A DNA stretch of 64,000 bases from Dechloromonas sp. A34 (lineage in GTDB: Bacteria > Pseudomonadota > Gammaproteobacteria > Burkholderiales > Rhodocyclaceae), in assembly GCF_026261605.1 (NCBI RefSeq), contig NZ_CP102486.1, positions 4,588,001 to 4,652,000 of the forward strand. Direction: 5' to 3'. The notes beneath the pieces are model-generated. The model saw only the letters and a list, made by a program, of their open reading frames with translations. It was not told the DNA's origin and did no database searches. Below, one piece after another: positions 17,410-25,275 of the stretch. The position numbers and the translations under genes are program-made. Numbering within the stretch: position 1 is the first letter of the stretch; the number at the start of each line of letters is the position of its first letter.

Positions 17410-18198
17410 TTGGCACAGAAATCATGCTGGATGTGTGGTGCTCCAGCATCAAGCAAAGAGCATCGGCTCAAAAAAGCAGATATTCAGAGAGCCTATGGAA
17501 GTGGCCCTTATCGTGGTGATGAGAGCCCCATACATTTTTTCGCCGGAAAACAAACTGTTATTCAGGGGCCTGATTCAAAAACGCTTAAGTACGATGCCTT
17601 CTTGTGCCATCGATGTAATACGGCAACAACTCAGCCCTTCGACAATGCGTATGACCAACTGGTTTCTTGGGTATTCGCACACGAGGAGCAGATTGTCAAA
17701 TACCGGCTGATTGATTTTGAAGAAGTCTACGGTTCAGATTTCCCAAGCCGGCAGACCGATCTCTATAAGTACTTTGCAAAAAGCTTTGGATGCCGATTGG
17801 TTGATGCCGGATACCAAGCACCGAAAGATGTTGTGGAACTATTCCCATTGTCAAATTTTCGGACGGCTCTCCGCATTACTTTTTCCATCAATGAAGACGT
17901 TCTGAATCTGATGCCAAAGAACTGGCGAGACGGCTTTATAGGCAAAGGGGATTTGCTGTATTACGCATCTCCGGATGCGCCTGAAGTGCATACAGGCTAT
18001 GTATGGGACGAACACGTTTCATGGTTCACCGTGCACTTTTGGTACGACGTACCTCCGTGGCCAAAACTGGGAGCCACATGGGTCGCCGATAGCCAATGCG
18101 TGTACCTCGGGAGCAATCGGCCTCTCACGGATGATCAACGTACTGAATTTTCCAGCTTAGTACCGGATTTCAAACCACACAATCCGGCGAATGAATAG
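17410..18198 (+). CDS. HNH-endonuclease-like protein inserted in a transporter operon
   Basis: 262 residues. The N-terminal third has the zinc-finger/HNH-like pattern C6-x2-C9-x7-EH, then C66-H-R-C69-N, then D after nine residues, as in compact HNH domains. The rest has no recognised motif. The TTG start at 17410-17412 has a strong AGGAGG six bases upstream. GC content is about 48%, far below the 65-70% of its neighbours, with AT-ending codons throughout, so it is probably horizontally acquired. It overlaps the permease start by eight bases. The function could be nuclease or defence cargo; catalysis is not proven. Confidence 0.6.
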   Translation: MAQKSCWMCGAPASSKEHRLKKADIQRAYGSGPYRGDESPIHFFAGKQTVIQGPDSKTLKYDAFLCHRCNTATTQPFDNAYDQLVSWVFAHEEQIVKYRLIDFEEVYGSDFPSRQTDLYKYFAKSFGCRLVDAGYQAPKDVVELFPLSNFRTALRITFSINEDVLNLMPKNWRDGFIGKGDLLYYASPDAPEVHTGYVWDEHVSWFTVHFWYDVPPWPKLGATWVADSQCVYLGSNRPLTDDQRTEFSSLVPDFKPHNPANE

Positions 18199-19741
18199 CA
18201 CTCATCGAGATCCTGCCGCCCGTTCGCGCCTGCTCGGCGCGCTGACCGCGCTCGTCGTCCTCTGGCCGCTGTTCCAGGCCACCGAAGTCAAACCCGGGGC
18301 ACTGTTCGACCCGGCCAACCTGCAAGTCATCGGCCGCTTCCTGGCCGGTTTTCTGCCGCCGGAAAGCGGCGGCGAATTTCTCGGCTATCTCGGCCGGGCG
18401 ACGCTCGAAACGCTGGCCATCGCCACCGCCGGCATGGCGCTGGCGTTCGCGCTTGCCGTGCCGCTGGCCTATCTGGCCAGCGCCGCCGGCCGCGAGAAGG
18501 CGACCCTGAACCCGCTGACCCGCGGCCTGCTCACCATCCTGCGCGGCATACCGGAACTGGTCTGGGCCCTGCTCTTCGTCCGCGTCTTCGGCCTCGGCCC
18601 GGCGGCCGGCGTACTGGCCCTCGGCCTGACCTACGGCGGCATGCTGGCCAAGGTCTATGCCGAGATTCTCGAATCGGTCGACGGCGCACCGGCCCAGGCG
18701 CTGCGCCGCAGCGGCGCCGGCCGCTCGCTGGCCATCCTGTACGGCCTGCTGCCGCAGGCCTCGAAGGAACTCGCCTCATACACCGTCTACCGCTGGGAAT
18801 GCGCCATCCGCGCCTCGGTCGTCATGGGCTTCGTCGGCGCCGGCGGCCTCGGCCAGCTGATGGATCAGGCAATGAAGATGCTCAATGGCGGCGAGGCGGC
18901 GACCATCCTGCTCACTTTCATGGTCCTCGTCTTCGCCGCCGACGGCCTCTCGGGCTGGCTGCGCCGGGCGCTCGAATCGCCGCCGGCCGCCCGGCCGTCG
19001 GCTTTCGGCGCGCGCAGCCTCGGCCTGGCGATTGCGCTGAGCCTCGGCGTCATCGCCAGCTTCCGGCTGCTCGACATCGGCTTCGGCGCGCTGTTCTCAC
19101 TCGAGGCCGCACAGTCGATCGGCACCTTCGTCGGCGAATTCTTTCCGCCCGACCTGTCGGCCGAGTGGCTGGCCAAGGTCTGCCGCGGCATCTGGGAAAC
19201 CCTGGCCATCTCGGTCGTCGGCACCCTGCTCGCCGCCATCGCCGGCCTGCTGCTGGCGCTGCCCAAATGGCGGGCGCCGTTCAGCTTCCTGCTCAACCTG
19301 CTGCGCTCGGTGCCGGAACTGGTCTGGGCCACCATCACGGCGCTAGCTGTCGGCCTCGGCCCCTTTGCCGGCGCCCTGGCCCTGGCCCTGCACACCACCG
19401 GCGTGCTCGGCCGCCTCTATGCCGAAGCCCTCGCCAACGCGCCGCCGACGCCGGCCCGGGCCTTACGGCTGGCCGGAGCGCCCGGCGGCCTGGCCTTCCT
19501 CTACGGCACGCTGCCCGGCGCCGCGCCGCAACTGATCGCCTACACGCTGTACCGCTGGGAAATGAACATCCGAATGGCCGCCATCCTCGGCTTCGTCGGC
19601 GCCGGCGGGCTGGGCCAATTGCTCTATTTCGAACTGTCCCTGTTTCACCATGCGCAGGCGTCGACGGTGATCATCGCCATGCTCGCCCTGTCGGTCGCGG
19701 TCGATCAGGCCAGTGCCTGGTTACGGCGAGCGATGCGTTAA
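18191..19741 (+). CDS. fused double-domain ABC permease (PhnE-PhnE type)
   Basis: 516 residues made of two homologous halves. Each half has a run of transmembrane helices and a permease loop: GFVGAGGLGQLMDQ in the first and GFVGAGGLGQLLYF in the second, each preceded by a YTVYRWE/YTLYRWE block and by LRGIPELVWALL or LRSVPELVWATI. Fused permeases like this are known in phosphonate/selenate-type systems. It completes the transporter whose binding protein and ATPase lie upstream of the HNH-like gene. The start is ATGAATAGC at 18191, inside the 3' end of the HNH-like gene. Confidence 0.85.
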   Translation: MNSTHRDPAARSRLLGALTALVVLWPLFQATEVKPGALFDPANLQVIGRFLAGFLPPESGGEFLGYLGRATLETLAIATAGMALAFALAVPLAYLASAAGREKATLNPLTRGLLTILRGIPELVWALLFVRVFGLGPAAGVLALGLTYGGMLAKVYAEILESVDGAPAQALRRSGAGRSLAILYGLLPQASKELASYTVYRWECAIRASVVMGFVGAGGLGQLMDQAMKMLNGGEAATILLTFMVLVFAADGLSGWLRRALESPPAARPSAFGARSLGLAIALSLGVIASFRLLDIGFGALFSLEAAQSIGTFVGEFFPPDLSAEWLAKVCRGIWETLAISVVGTLLAAIAGLLLALPKWRAPFSFLLNLLRSVPELVWATITALAVGLGPFAGALALALHTTGVLGRLYAEALANAPPTPARALRLAGAPGGLAFLYGTLPGAAPQLIAYTLYRWEMNIRMAAILGFVGAGGLGQLLYFELSLFHHAQASTVIIAMLALSVAVDQASAWLRRAMR

Positions 19742-19756
19742 CCCTGGAGATTCACC

Positions 19757-20110
19757 ATGCAGAACATCCTGATCATCATCCACGCTCCACCCTACGGCAG
19801 CGAGCGCTGCCTGTCGGCGCTGCGCCTGGCCACCGCGCTGGCCGGCAACGACCGGAAGCCTGAAGTACGCATCTTCCTGATGTCCGACGCCACCGTGCTC
19901 GGCCTGCCCAACCAGATCGACGGCACCGGCAACGGCCTGCAGGGCATGGTCGAGCAACTGGTCGCCCAGGGCGTCGACATCCGTCTCTGCCGAACCTGCG
20001 CCCTGGCCCGCGGCCTCGGCGACCTGCCGCTGACTCCCGGCCTTGCCATCGGCACCCTGGTCGACCTCGCGGAAGCGACACTGGCCGCTGACAAGGTCAT
20101 CACTTTCTGA
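19757..20110 (+). CDS. DsrE/DsrF-like sulfur-relay family protein
   Basis: 117 residues, soluble. The fold signature is visible in ILIIIHAPPYGSERCLSALRLA, VRIFLMSDATVLGL and the single Cys region IRLCRTCALARGLGD, as in small DsrE-family proteins. These carry or transfer sulfane sulfur; in selenate-transport neighbourhoods they are thought to handle reduced selenium or sulfur. It lies 15 bp after the permease and is probably the last gene of the operon. The following 280 bases (20111-20390) hold no gene that I can support. Confidence 0.75.
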   Translation: MQNILIIIHAPPYGSERCLSALRLATALAGNDRKPEVRIFLMSDATVLGLPNQIDGTGNGLQGMVEQLVAQGVDIRLCRTCALARGLGDLPLTPGLAIGTLVDLAEATLAADKVITF

Positions 20111-20390
20111 AGCAGCACTGATAGCCATTGGCGTTGTGACTGATTACTGATTCGAAACCAGTCATTTACTAGCGGCATTTTCAACCTGAACGAAGGATCG
20201 CCCCGGGTCGCGCAGCGCTAGGAAGTGCTGGCTAGGTTCATCACCATCATCTGAACTTGCCGATCATCTGTAGCTCCAATGGGTCAAATACCATGCGGAG
20301 GGAATGCCGTTCATGATCAAACAAGCACATGATGCCGTCCCATGGAACGGTGGTGCCGACCCGCCGCGTTAGCGGCGATGTTCGCGTCCT

Positions 20391-22085
20391 ATGCCAAACG
20401 TTTTCATCAGCTATCGCCGCGACGATAGTTCCGCGACTGCCCAGATTCTCCACGACCGGCTTGCTGCATGGTTCGTGCGCGACAAGGTGTTCTTCGACCT
20501 GAATGGGATAGCGCTGGGTGAGGATTGGCGCCAGCTGCTGACGGAGCGGTTGGCGGATTACGACATCGTGCTGGTGGTCATTGGTCCGGCCTGGCTGGCC
20601 GCGCTGGCGGCGCGGGCGAACGGTCCAGATGATGACCTGGTCCGCTGGGAGGTCGCCGAGGCGTTGCGGCTGCGCAAGCGCGTCATCCCGGTGCTGATCG
20701 ATGGCGCAAGCCTTCCCGCAGCGGAACAACTGCCGGCCGACGTCGCCGAACTCGGACGTCTGCAGGCCGAAACGCTGCATCGCGATACCCGCGACCGAGA
20801 CATCGCTGCACTCGCCGCCGCGCTTGAAGGCGGCGGCCTGGTCGATTTCGTGCGCAAGCTCAAACAGGTGCTGCGCCTCGGCAAGGCGGGCATTGGCGTT
20901 GCGGCCGTAGTCGGTGCAGCGGTGCTGTCGTTCGCTTGGGTCAATCTGTTCGATCTGCTCGGACTCGATACGCGTAGCGCGAGCTTTACCATGCTGCTCG
21001 GCGATGTGCTCGTCGAGCCGGTGCTTTCCGATCGTCTGTTGCTCGTTGCCATCGCCCCGCACCCCGACGAAACGACGCGTCTGTCGAGCGCCCGCCGCAG
21101 CGAATATGCGCGACTCATCACCATCGCCAGCGAACGCAAGGCCGAGGCGATTGCCTTCGATATCACCACCGACGAAGCGAGTCCTGCCGATGCTGCCCTG
21201 CTCGATGCGGTGCGGGCGGCGCGGCGGGACGGGATGCGGGTCGTGTTCGGCTTCAAGGCGCTGACTCCCGGCGGTGAACCCGTCGCGCTGCCCGGACTGG
21301 CCGAAGCGGGCGCCGTGCTCGGCCTGACCTGCATCGGCCAGAAACTCGATAACGCCGTGCTCGGGACGCTCGCCATGCGCAGCGGCAACCGCACTTACGG
21401 ATCGTACGCGCTGCATGCCGTCGCTGATGCGAGCAGCATCGCGTCCATTCCACGGAGCGACAAATCACTGCAGCTGCGCCACGCGACGGGTGAATCCAGT
21501 GTGCCGTTTTCGCTGCGCGAAACGGTTGACCGCAGCGATCGCGACTGCCCCGGCCGCCCGCCGGGGGCTGAAATGGCGCGCCTGATTTTTCCGGTTTCGC
21601 ACCGTGAGCGACTGCGCGAACCCGTTCGGCGGGTTGACGCCGCAACCCTGCTTGCCGAGCCGGGCGCCCCCGGTAGCTGGCGCGGCAAAATCATTGTCGT
21701 CGGCGTCACGCATCCGCTCGATGTCCTGCAGACGCGTCTCGACCGGGCCGGCCCACAGCGCTATGGCTTCGAGTTTCAGGCCGACACCGTCAATGCCCTG
21801 CTGACCGGTGCCACCGTCACACCAGTGGGCTTTCTTGCGCAGTGGCTGCTGGCGCTGTCGATGGTGCTGGCCGCCATCGCCTACCGCCTGTGGCGGGTCG
21901 GCAAGTCACGGCGCCTGGACTTTGCCGTGCTGCCGCTGGCCATCGGCGGCTATCTGGCCATCATGGTCTTGCTCTACGCCAAATACGGCTTGCTCATCGA
22001 CGGTCTTTATCATCTGGCTGCCTTTATCGTCACCTGGTGGGTGCTGGCGGCATTGGAAAAGAGGTGGTCCCATGCCAAAAATTAA
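20391..22085 (+). CDS. TIR-CHASE2 membrane signalling protein
   Basis: 564 residues. Residues 3-130 form a TIR domain (FISYRRDDSSATAQ, VFFDLNGIALGEDW, VLVVIGPAW, and W86-x3-E90 in VRWEVAEAL, where E90 is the likely NADase glutamate). A membrane helix at about 168-188 leads into an extracytoplasmic CHASE2 sensor (about 185-460, ending IIVVGVTHPLDVLQT and GFEFQADTVNALLTG). Three helices close the protein (about 480-555). CHASE2 proteins normally carry a C-terminal cyclase, GGDEF or kinase; here that output is missing and the TIR is N-terminal. The FecR lipoprotein gene overlaps its 3' end. NAD cleavage on sensing an envelope signal is a hypothesis. Confidence 0.78.
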   Translation: MPNVFISYRRDDSSATAQILHDRLAAWFVRDKVFFDLNGIALGEDWRQLLTERLADYDIVLVVIGPAWLAALAARANGPDDDLVRWEVAEALRLRKRVIPVLIDGASLPAAEQLPADVAELGRLQAETLHRDTRDRDIAALAAALEGGGLVDFVRKLKQVLRLGKAGIGVAAVVGAAVLSFAWVNLFDLLGLDTRSASFTMLLGDVLVEPVLSDRLLLVAIAPHPDETTRLSSARRSEYARLITIASERKAEAIAFDITTDEASPADAALLDAVRAARRDGMRVVFGFKALTPGGEPVALPGLAEAGAVLGLTCIGQKLDNAVLGTLAMRSGNRTYGSYALHAVADASSIASIPRSDKSLQLRHATGESSVPFSLRETVDRSDRDCPGRPPGAEMARLIFPVSHRERLREPVRRVDAATLLAEPGAPGSWRGKIIVVGVTHPLDVLQTRLDRAGPQRYGFEFQADTVNALLTGATVTPVGFLAQWLLALSMVLAAIAYRLWRVGKSRRLDFAVLPLAIGGYLAIMVLLYAKYGLLIDGLYHLAAFIVTWWVLAALEKRWSHAKN

Positions 22086-22830
22086 GGGGTCGGCAAGCGC
22101 GGTCACGGCGATTCTCGCCCTGTGCCTCGTCAGCCTGATCGCCGGCTGTGCCGGTGCCTCATTCAGCATTGGACCATTGAGCTTCGATGCATCGCCACCG
22201 CGGGCGGGAACCCTGCTTTATGCCGACCCTGGCGTGACCGTCACACGGAGTGGCCAAGGAATCATCCGTTATGAATCAGGCATGGAGTTGGTGAGCGGAG
22301 ATACCATCGAAACCGCCGATGGTCAGGCCGTGATCGATTACGACGACGGCAGCGCGGTCATCCTGAACCGCTCGACGCGTCTCCAGCTCGGCTCGATCAC
22401 GCTGTTTTTTGGTGAGCTTTTCGCCCGGGTCAAGAGCATCGCGACGCGTGGCGGCGGTCAGGTGGTGACCAATGAGCTGTCGGCATCGGTGGAGGGGACC
22501 GAGTACGGTGTTCGCCGCGATCTTCCGTCAGCGGATGCTGTGTCAGGCAATGTCCAGGTTTACGTGCGCGAGGGCCGTGTGCTGTGCGCGCCGAGCGCCC
22601 GTGCCCGCTGGTCGCCGATTGCGATCACCGTGAACCAGGCGTTCGAGGTCGTCGGCTATCGCGCCCCGCCGGCAGCGCGCGCGGTCGACGCACGAACCCT
22701 GTCGCGCTGGGCCGACGACGCCGAGCGACGCCTGCGAAAAACCCGTACTCCGGAAATTCGCCCCGGGATCATGGTGCCGATCGGACCGAGTCGGCCGCGC
22801 CAGAAGCCGCATTACGAAAGTCCCGGTTAA
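22072..22830 (+). CDS. FecR-domain lipoprotein, partner of the TIR-CHASE2 protein
   Basis: 252 residues. The ATG at 22072-22074 overlaps the previous gene by 14 bases. A lipoprotein signal ends in LVSLIAGC (Cys26). Residues about 55-190 form a FecR domain (VTVTRSGQGIIRYESGMELV, SGDTIETADGQAVIDYDDGS, VEGTEYGVRRD, VREGRVL). FecR-domain envelope proteins often sit next to CHASE2 receptors and are thought to present or transmit an envelope signal. The overlap argues that the two proteins work together, but direct evidence is lacking. Confidence 0.8.
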   Translation: MPKIKGSASAVTAILALCLVSLIAGCAGASFSIGPLSFDASPPRAGTLLYADPGVTVTRSGQGIIRYESGMELVSGDTIETADGQAVIDYDDGSAVILNRSTRLQLGSITLFFGELFARVKSIATRGGGQVVTNELSASVEGTEYGVRRDLPSADAVSGNVQVYVREGRVLCAPSARARWSPIAITVNQAFEVVGYRAPPAARAVDARTLSRWADDAERRLRKTRTPEIRPGIMVPIGPSRPRQKPHYESPG

Positions 22831-23003
22831 AGGAAGCCGAGGAGCCGGGATCACTCGGGCAAACCGTTGCGTCAACCGGTGTATTGGCAAGGCTCTATGG
22901 CGCTGGTGTCTGTCGAAGCGCTTGCTGAGAGGATTGCTGCCTACCAACGCGGAGAATTTGGGTCATTTGAGCACTGGGTTTGAACACCGAATTCCGGATA
23001 CAA

Positions 23004-23034
23004 AAAAACCCCGGCCTACCTGACCGGGGTTTTT
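23004..23034. terminator. bidirectional intrinsic terminator
   Basis: Stem AAAAACCCCGG / CCGGGGTTTTT with a 9-base loop. It ends both the TIR-CHASE2/FecR unit (rightward, 170 bases after the last stop) and the formate dehydrogenase operon (leftward). The stretch 22831-23003 contains no gene I can support. Confidence 0.9.
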
Positions 23035-23049
23035 GTTGGCCGACCCGCC

Positions 23050-23379
23050 TTATTTCTTGGCGGCCGGGGCTGCTGCAGCGACAGGTGCCGGCGCAACTGG
23101 CGGCGCCGCTGCCGCCGGTGCAGCCGGTGGAGCAGGCGGCGGAATCGGCGTCGGCTTGACGATGACGCCCTTGGCCTTCTGCTCCTTGATGTACTTCTCG
23201 GCCACACGGTCCTGCGACTTGCCAAGCAGTTCAGCCTCGGTCTTGGCGGTTTCGGCCGCCTTGACCTTGGCTTCTTCGGCCTTGGCCTTGGCTTCTTCGG
23301 ACGGGGCCGGCAGTTTGGCCCAAGCCCCCGCACAGCCGACGCTCAGCGCCAGCAGCAGGGCAAATTTGCTTTTCTTCAT
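23050..23379 (-). CDS. small exported Ala/Pro/Lys-rich protein of the formate dehydrogenase operon
   Basis: 109 residues. A signal peptide (MKKSKFALLLALSVGCAGAWA) is followed by a charged helical stretch (AKAKAEEAKVKAAETAKTEAE) and a Pro/Ala-rich tail ending APAAKK. I do not recognise a domain. It is the last gene of the leftward formate dehydrogenase operon, 16 bp after the gamma subunit gene, and just before the terminator, so an envelope role linked to the enzyme is possible. The ATG at 23377-23379 is set by the signal peptide. Confidence 0.65.
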   Translation of the reverse strand: MKKSKFALLLALSVGCAGAWAKLPAPSEEAKAKAEEAKVKAAETAKTEAELLGKSQDRVAEKYIKEQKAKGVIVKPTPIPPPAPPAAPAAAAPPVAPAPVAAAAPAAKK

Positions 23380-23395
23380 GTTCGTATTCCTCCCG

Positions 23396-24403
23396 TTAAC
23401 CCTGAGGGTGGCCGGATTTACCGGCCTTGACGTCGTTGAACCATGCTTCGTGATGTTCGCGCGCCCAGGTTTCATCGACATAACCGGATTTCATCGACTC
23501 CAGCGCCCCATTGACGCCGATCGTGCCCATGTAGATGTGGCCGAAGGCCAGCAGCAGCATGGTGATCGCCGCCACCGCATGGATTAGCGAAGCCAGTTGC
23601 ATGTCGGCCCGGCCCTGCCCGAAGTTCGGAAAGTCGAGCACGAAGCCGGAAACCGCCACAGTCAGGCCGAGCACGGTGACGCCGATCCAGAACCAGGTCT
23701 TTTCGCCGAAGTTGAAGCGTCCGGACGGCACATGTTCGCCGCTCAACAGGCCACCAGCCTTGGTGATCCACTGGGCATCGATGTTCTGCCAGACGTTGTC
23801 ACGCGCCCAGATGACGATCATGGCGATGGTCGAGAAGGCGAAGAGCGGCCCGATGAAATTGTGCACGTTCTTGCCGAATACCATCAGGTAACCGAACAGG
23901 CTGTGGCCAATGACCGGCATCAGCACGTGCTTGCCGAACAGGATGGCCAGCCCGGTCACCGCCAGGATCAGGAAGGTGCCGGCGGTCAGCCAGTGGATCA
24001 CCCGCTCGTAGCGCGGAAAGCGCTGGATCAGGCGGCCACTCGGGCTGTCGTGCAGCGCCAGCGGCCCCTTGATCTTGTAGAAGAGCAGGATCGCAGCGGC
24101 GACCAGAATAACCAGCCAGCCGCCGTAGAGCGTCAGCGGTCCGTTGCGCAGATGCCGCCAGGCATCGCCACCGGTCTGGATCAGCACCCCGGCTTCATTA
24201 CCCGGATTGTTGGTGAAATGCGCCTTGTCCTGGCGGACTTCCCGCCACATCGGTGCGTTGTTGCCGGGCTGGGTCTGCTGGCGCTCGGCCTGTTGCTGAG
24301 CCGGCGGCGCGTCTGCCGCGCGCAGCGGCAGCGCCCAGGCCAGCATCAGGCAGGCGGCGATCAGCCAGCGCCCGAGCCGCGCGGCGAAATTTGAAGTCGT
24401 CAT
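23396..24403 (-). CDS. fdhC: formate dehydrogenase cytochrome b subunit (gamma)
   Basis: 335 residues. An N-terminal signal peptide (ends LPLRAADA) and a periplasmic stretch precede four transmembrane helices with conserved haem-ligand His in ERVIHWLTAGTF, FGKNVHNFIGP and AFGHIYMGTIG. The subunit anchors the enzyme and passes electrons from the beta subunit to quinone. The N-terminal extension before the first helix is longer than in E. coli FdoI, as in many betaproteobacterial homologues. The ATG at 24401-24403 has the better spacing from GGAG; the ATG one codon earlier is possible. Confidence 0.88.
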   Translation of the reverse strand: MTTSNFAARLGRWLIAACLMLAWALPLRAADAPPAQQQAERQQTQPGNNAPMWREVRQDKAHFTNNPGNEAGVLIQTGGDAWRHLRNGPLTLYGGWLVILVAAAILLFYKIKGPLALHDSPSGRLIQRFPRYERVIHWLTAGTFLILAVTGLAILFGKHVLMPVIGHSLFGYLMVFGKNVHNFIGPLFAFSTIAMIVIWARDNVWQNIDAQWITKAGGLLSGEHVPSGRFNFGEKTWFWIGVTVLGLTVAVSGFVLDFPNFGQGRADMQLASLIHAVAAITMLLLAFGHIYMGTIGVNGALESMKSGYVDETWAREHHEAWFNDVKAGKSGHPQG

Positions 24404-24413
24404 CATCAACTCC

Positions 24414-24635
24414 TCATTGAGCCCGCTTGTACTCGTTTTGCCCTTGTGCCCGGTTGGCCAGTGCGGCTTCCCAGGCCGGCTTGTCGCCGGCGAACTTGCC
24501 ACCTTCCCAGGGCCTGGTGTCCGACTTGCCCTGGTAACTGCCCGGCTTGTAGCTGGCGACCTGAGAGTATTCGCCACAGGCAGCAAGACTCAGAGCGAAG
24601 GCGCCGGCCAGCGCCACTGTGATGACTTTTTTCAT
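24414..24635 (-). CDS. small lipoprotein of the formate dehydrogenase operon
   Basis: 73 residues. A lipoprotein signal ends LSLAAC (Cys20), followed by a short hydrophilic part (GEYSQVASYKPGSYQGKSD, PWEGGKFAGDKPAWEAAL). The ATG overlaps the fdhB stop as ATGA, so it is coupled to the beta subunit. The fixed position between beta and gamma genes suggests an accessory role with the periplasmic enzyme. I do not recognise the family. Confidence 0.7.
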   Translation of the reverse strand: MKKVITVALAGAFALSLAACGEYSQVASYKPGSYQGKSDTRPWEGGKFAGDKPAWEAALANRAQGQNEYKRAQ

Positions 24636-25261
24636 TTTGTCCCCTCCTTGGTCGCGGCAGGCACCTGTTCCGGCTTGCCGTAGGCAGTCGTCCAACCCCA
24701 GGCGGCATCCCCGGCCTTGCCACGACGCAGTGCGCGGTCGCGGAAGATATCGGAGATCACCGGCGCATCGCCGGCGAGCAAGGCCTTGGTGGCGCACATT
24801 TCGGCGCAGGCCGGCAGCTTGCCTTCGGAGATGCGGTTGCGGCCGTATTTCTCGAACTCTTCCTTGGTATTGTTTTCCTCCGGACCACCGGAACAGAAGG
24901 TGCACTTGTCCATCTTGCCGCGCGCGCCAAAGGCAGCCGGACCGTTCGGAAACTGCGGCGCGCCGAACGGGCAGGCGAAGAAGCAGTAGCCGCAACCGAT
25001 GCAGGCATCCTTGTTGTGCAGCACGACGCCTTCGTCGGTCTTGTAGAAGCAGTCGGTCGGGCAGACCGCCATGCACGGTGCGTCCGAGCAGTGCATGCAG
25101 GAGACCGAGATCGATTTCTCGCCCGGCACCCCGTCGTTGATGGTCACGACGCGGCGGCGGTTAACCCCCCACGGCAGTTCGTGTTCGTTCTTGCAGGCGG
25201 TGACGCAGCCATTGCACTCGATGCAGCGCTCCGCATCACACAGGAATTTCATGCGTGCCAT
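24632..25261 (-). CDS. fdhB: formate dehydrogenase iron-sulfur subunit (beta)
   Basis: 209 residues with four ferredoxin-type Cys clusters: CDAERCIECNGCVTACKNEH, CMHCSDAPCMAVCP, CIGCGYCFFACPFG, and a C-terminal set CTFC ... CAEMCATKAL. It carries electrons from the catalytic subunit to the membrane cytochrome b. No signal peptide is seen, as expected for a subunit exported together with the Tat-bearing alpha subunit. It lies 15 bp after fdhA. Confidence 0.92.
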   Translation of the reverse strand: MARMKFLCDAERCIECNGCVTACKNEHELPWGVNRRRVVTINDGVPGEKSISVSCMHCSDAPCMAVCPTDCFYKTDEGVVLHNKDACIGCGYCFFACPFGAPQFPNGPAAFGARGKMDKCTFCSGGPEENNTKEEFEKYGRNRISEGKLPACAEMCATKALLAGDAPVISDIFRDRALRRGKAGDAAWGWTTAYGKPEQVPAATKEGTK

Positions 25262-25275
25262 TATTGTTCTCCCCC

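Noticed and set aside
15659..19741. Phosphonate (phnDCE) uptake system
   Set aside because: Fold and gene order are PhnDCE-like, but motifs of the binding protein ([21 protein letters not shown]) and the DsrE neighbour fit the putative selenate family better, and no C-P lyase genes are present.
20391..22085. CHASE2 adenylate cyclase
   Set aside because: No cyclase or GGDEF domain after the three membrane helices; the N-terminus is TIR-like.
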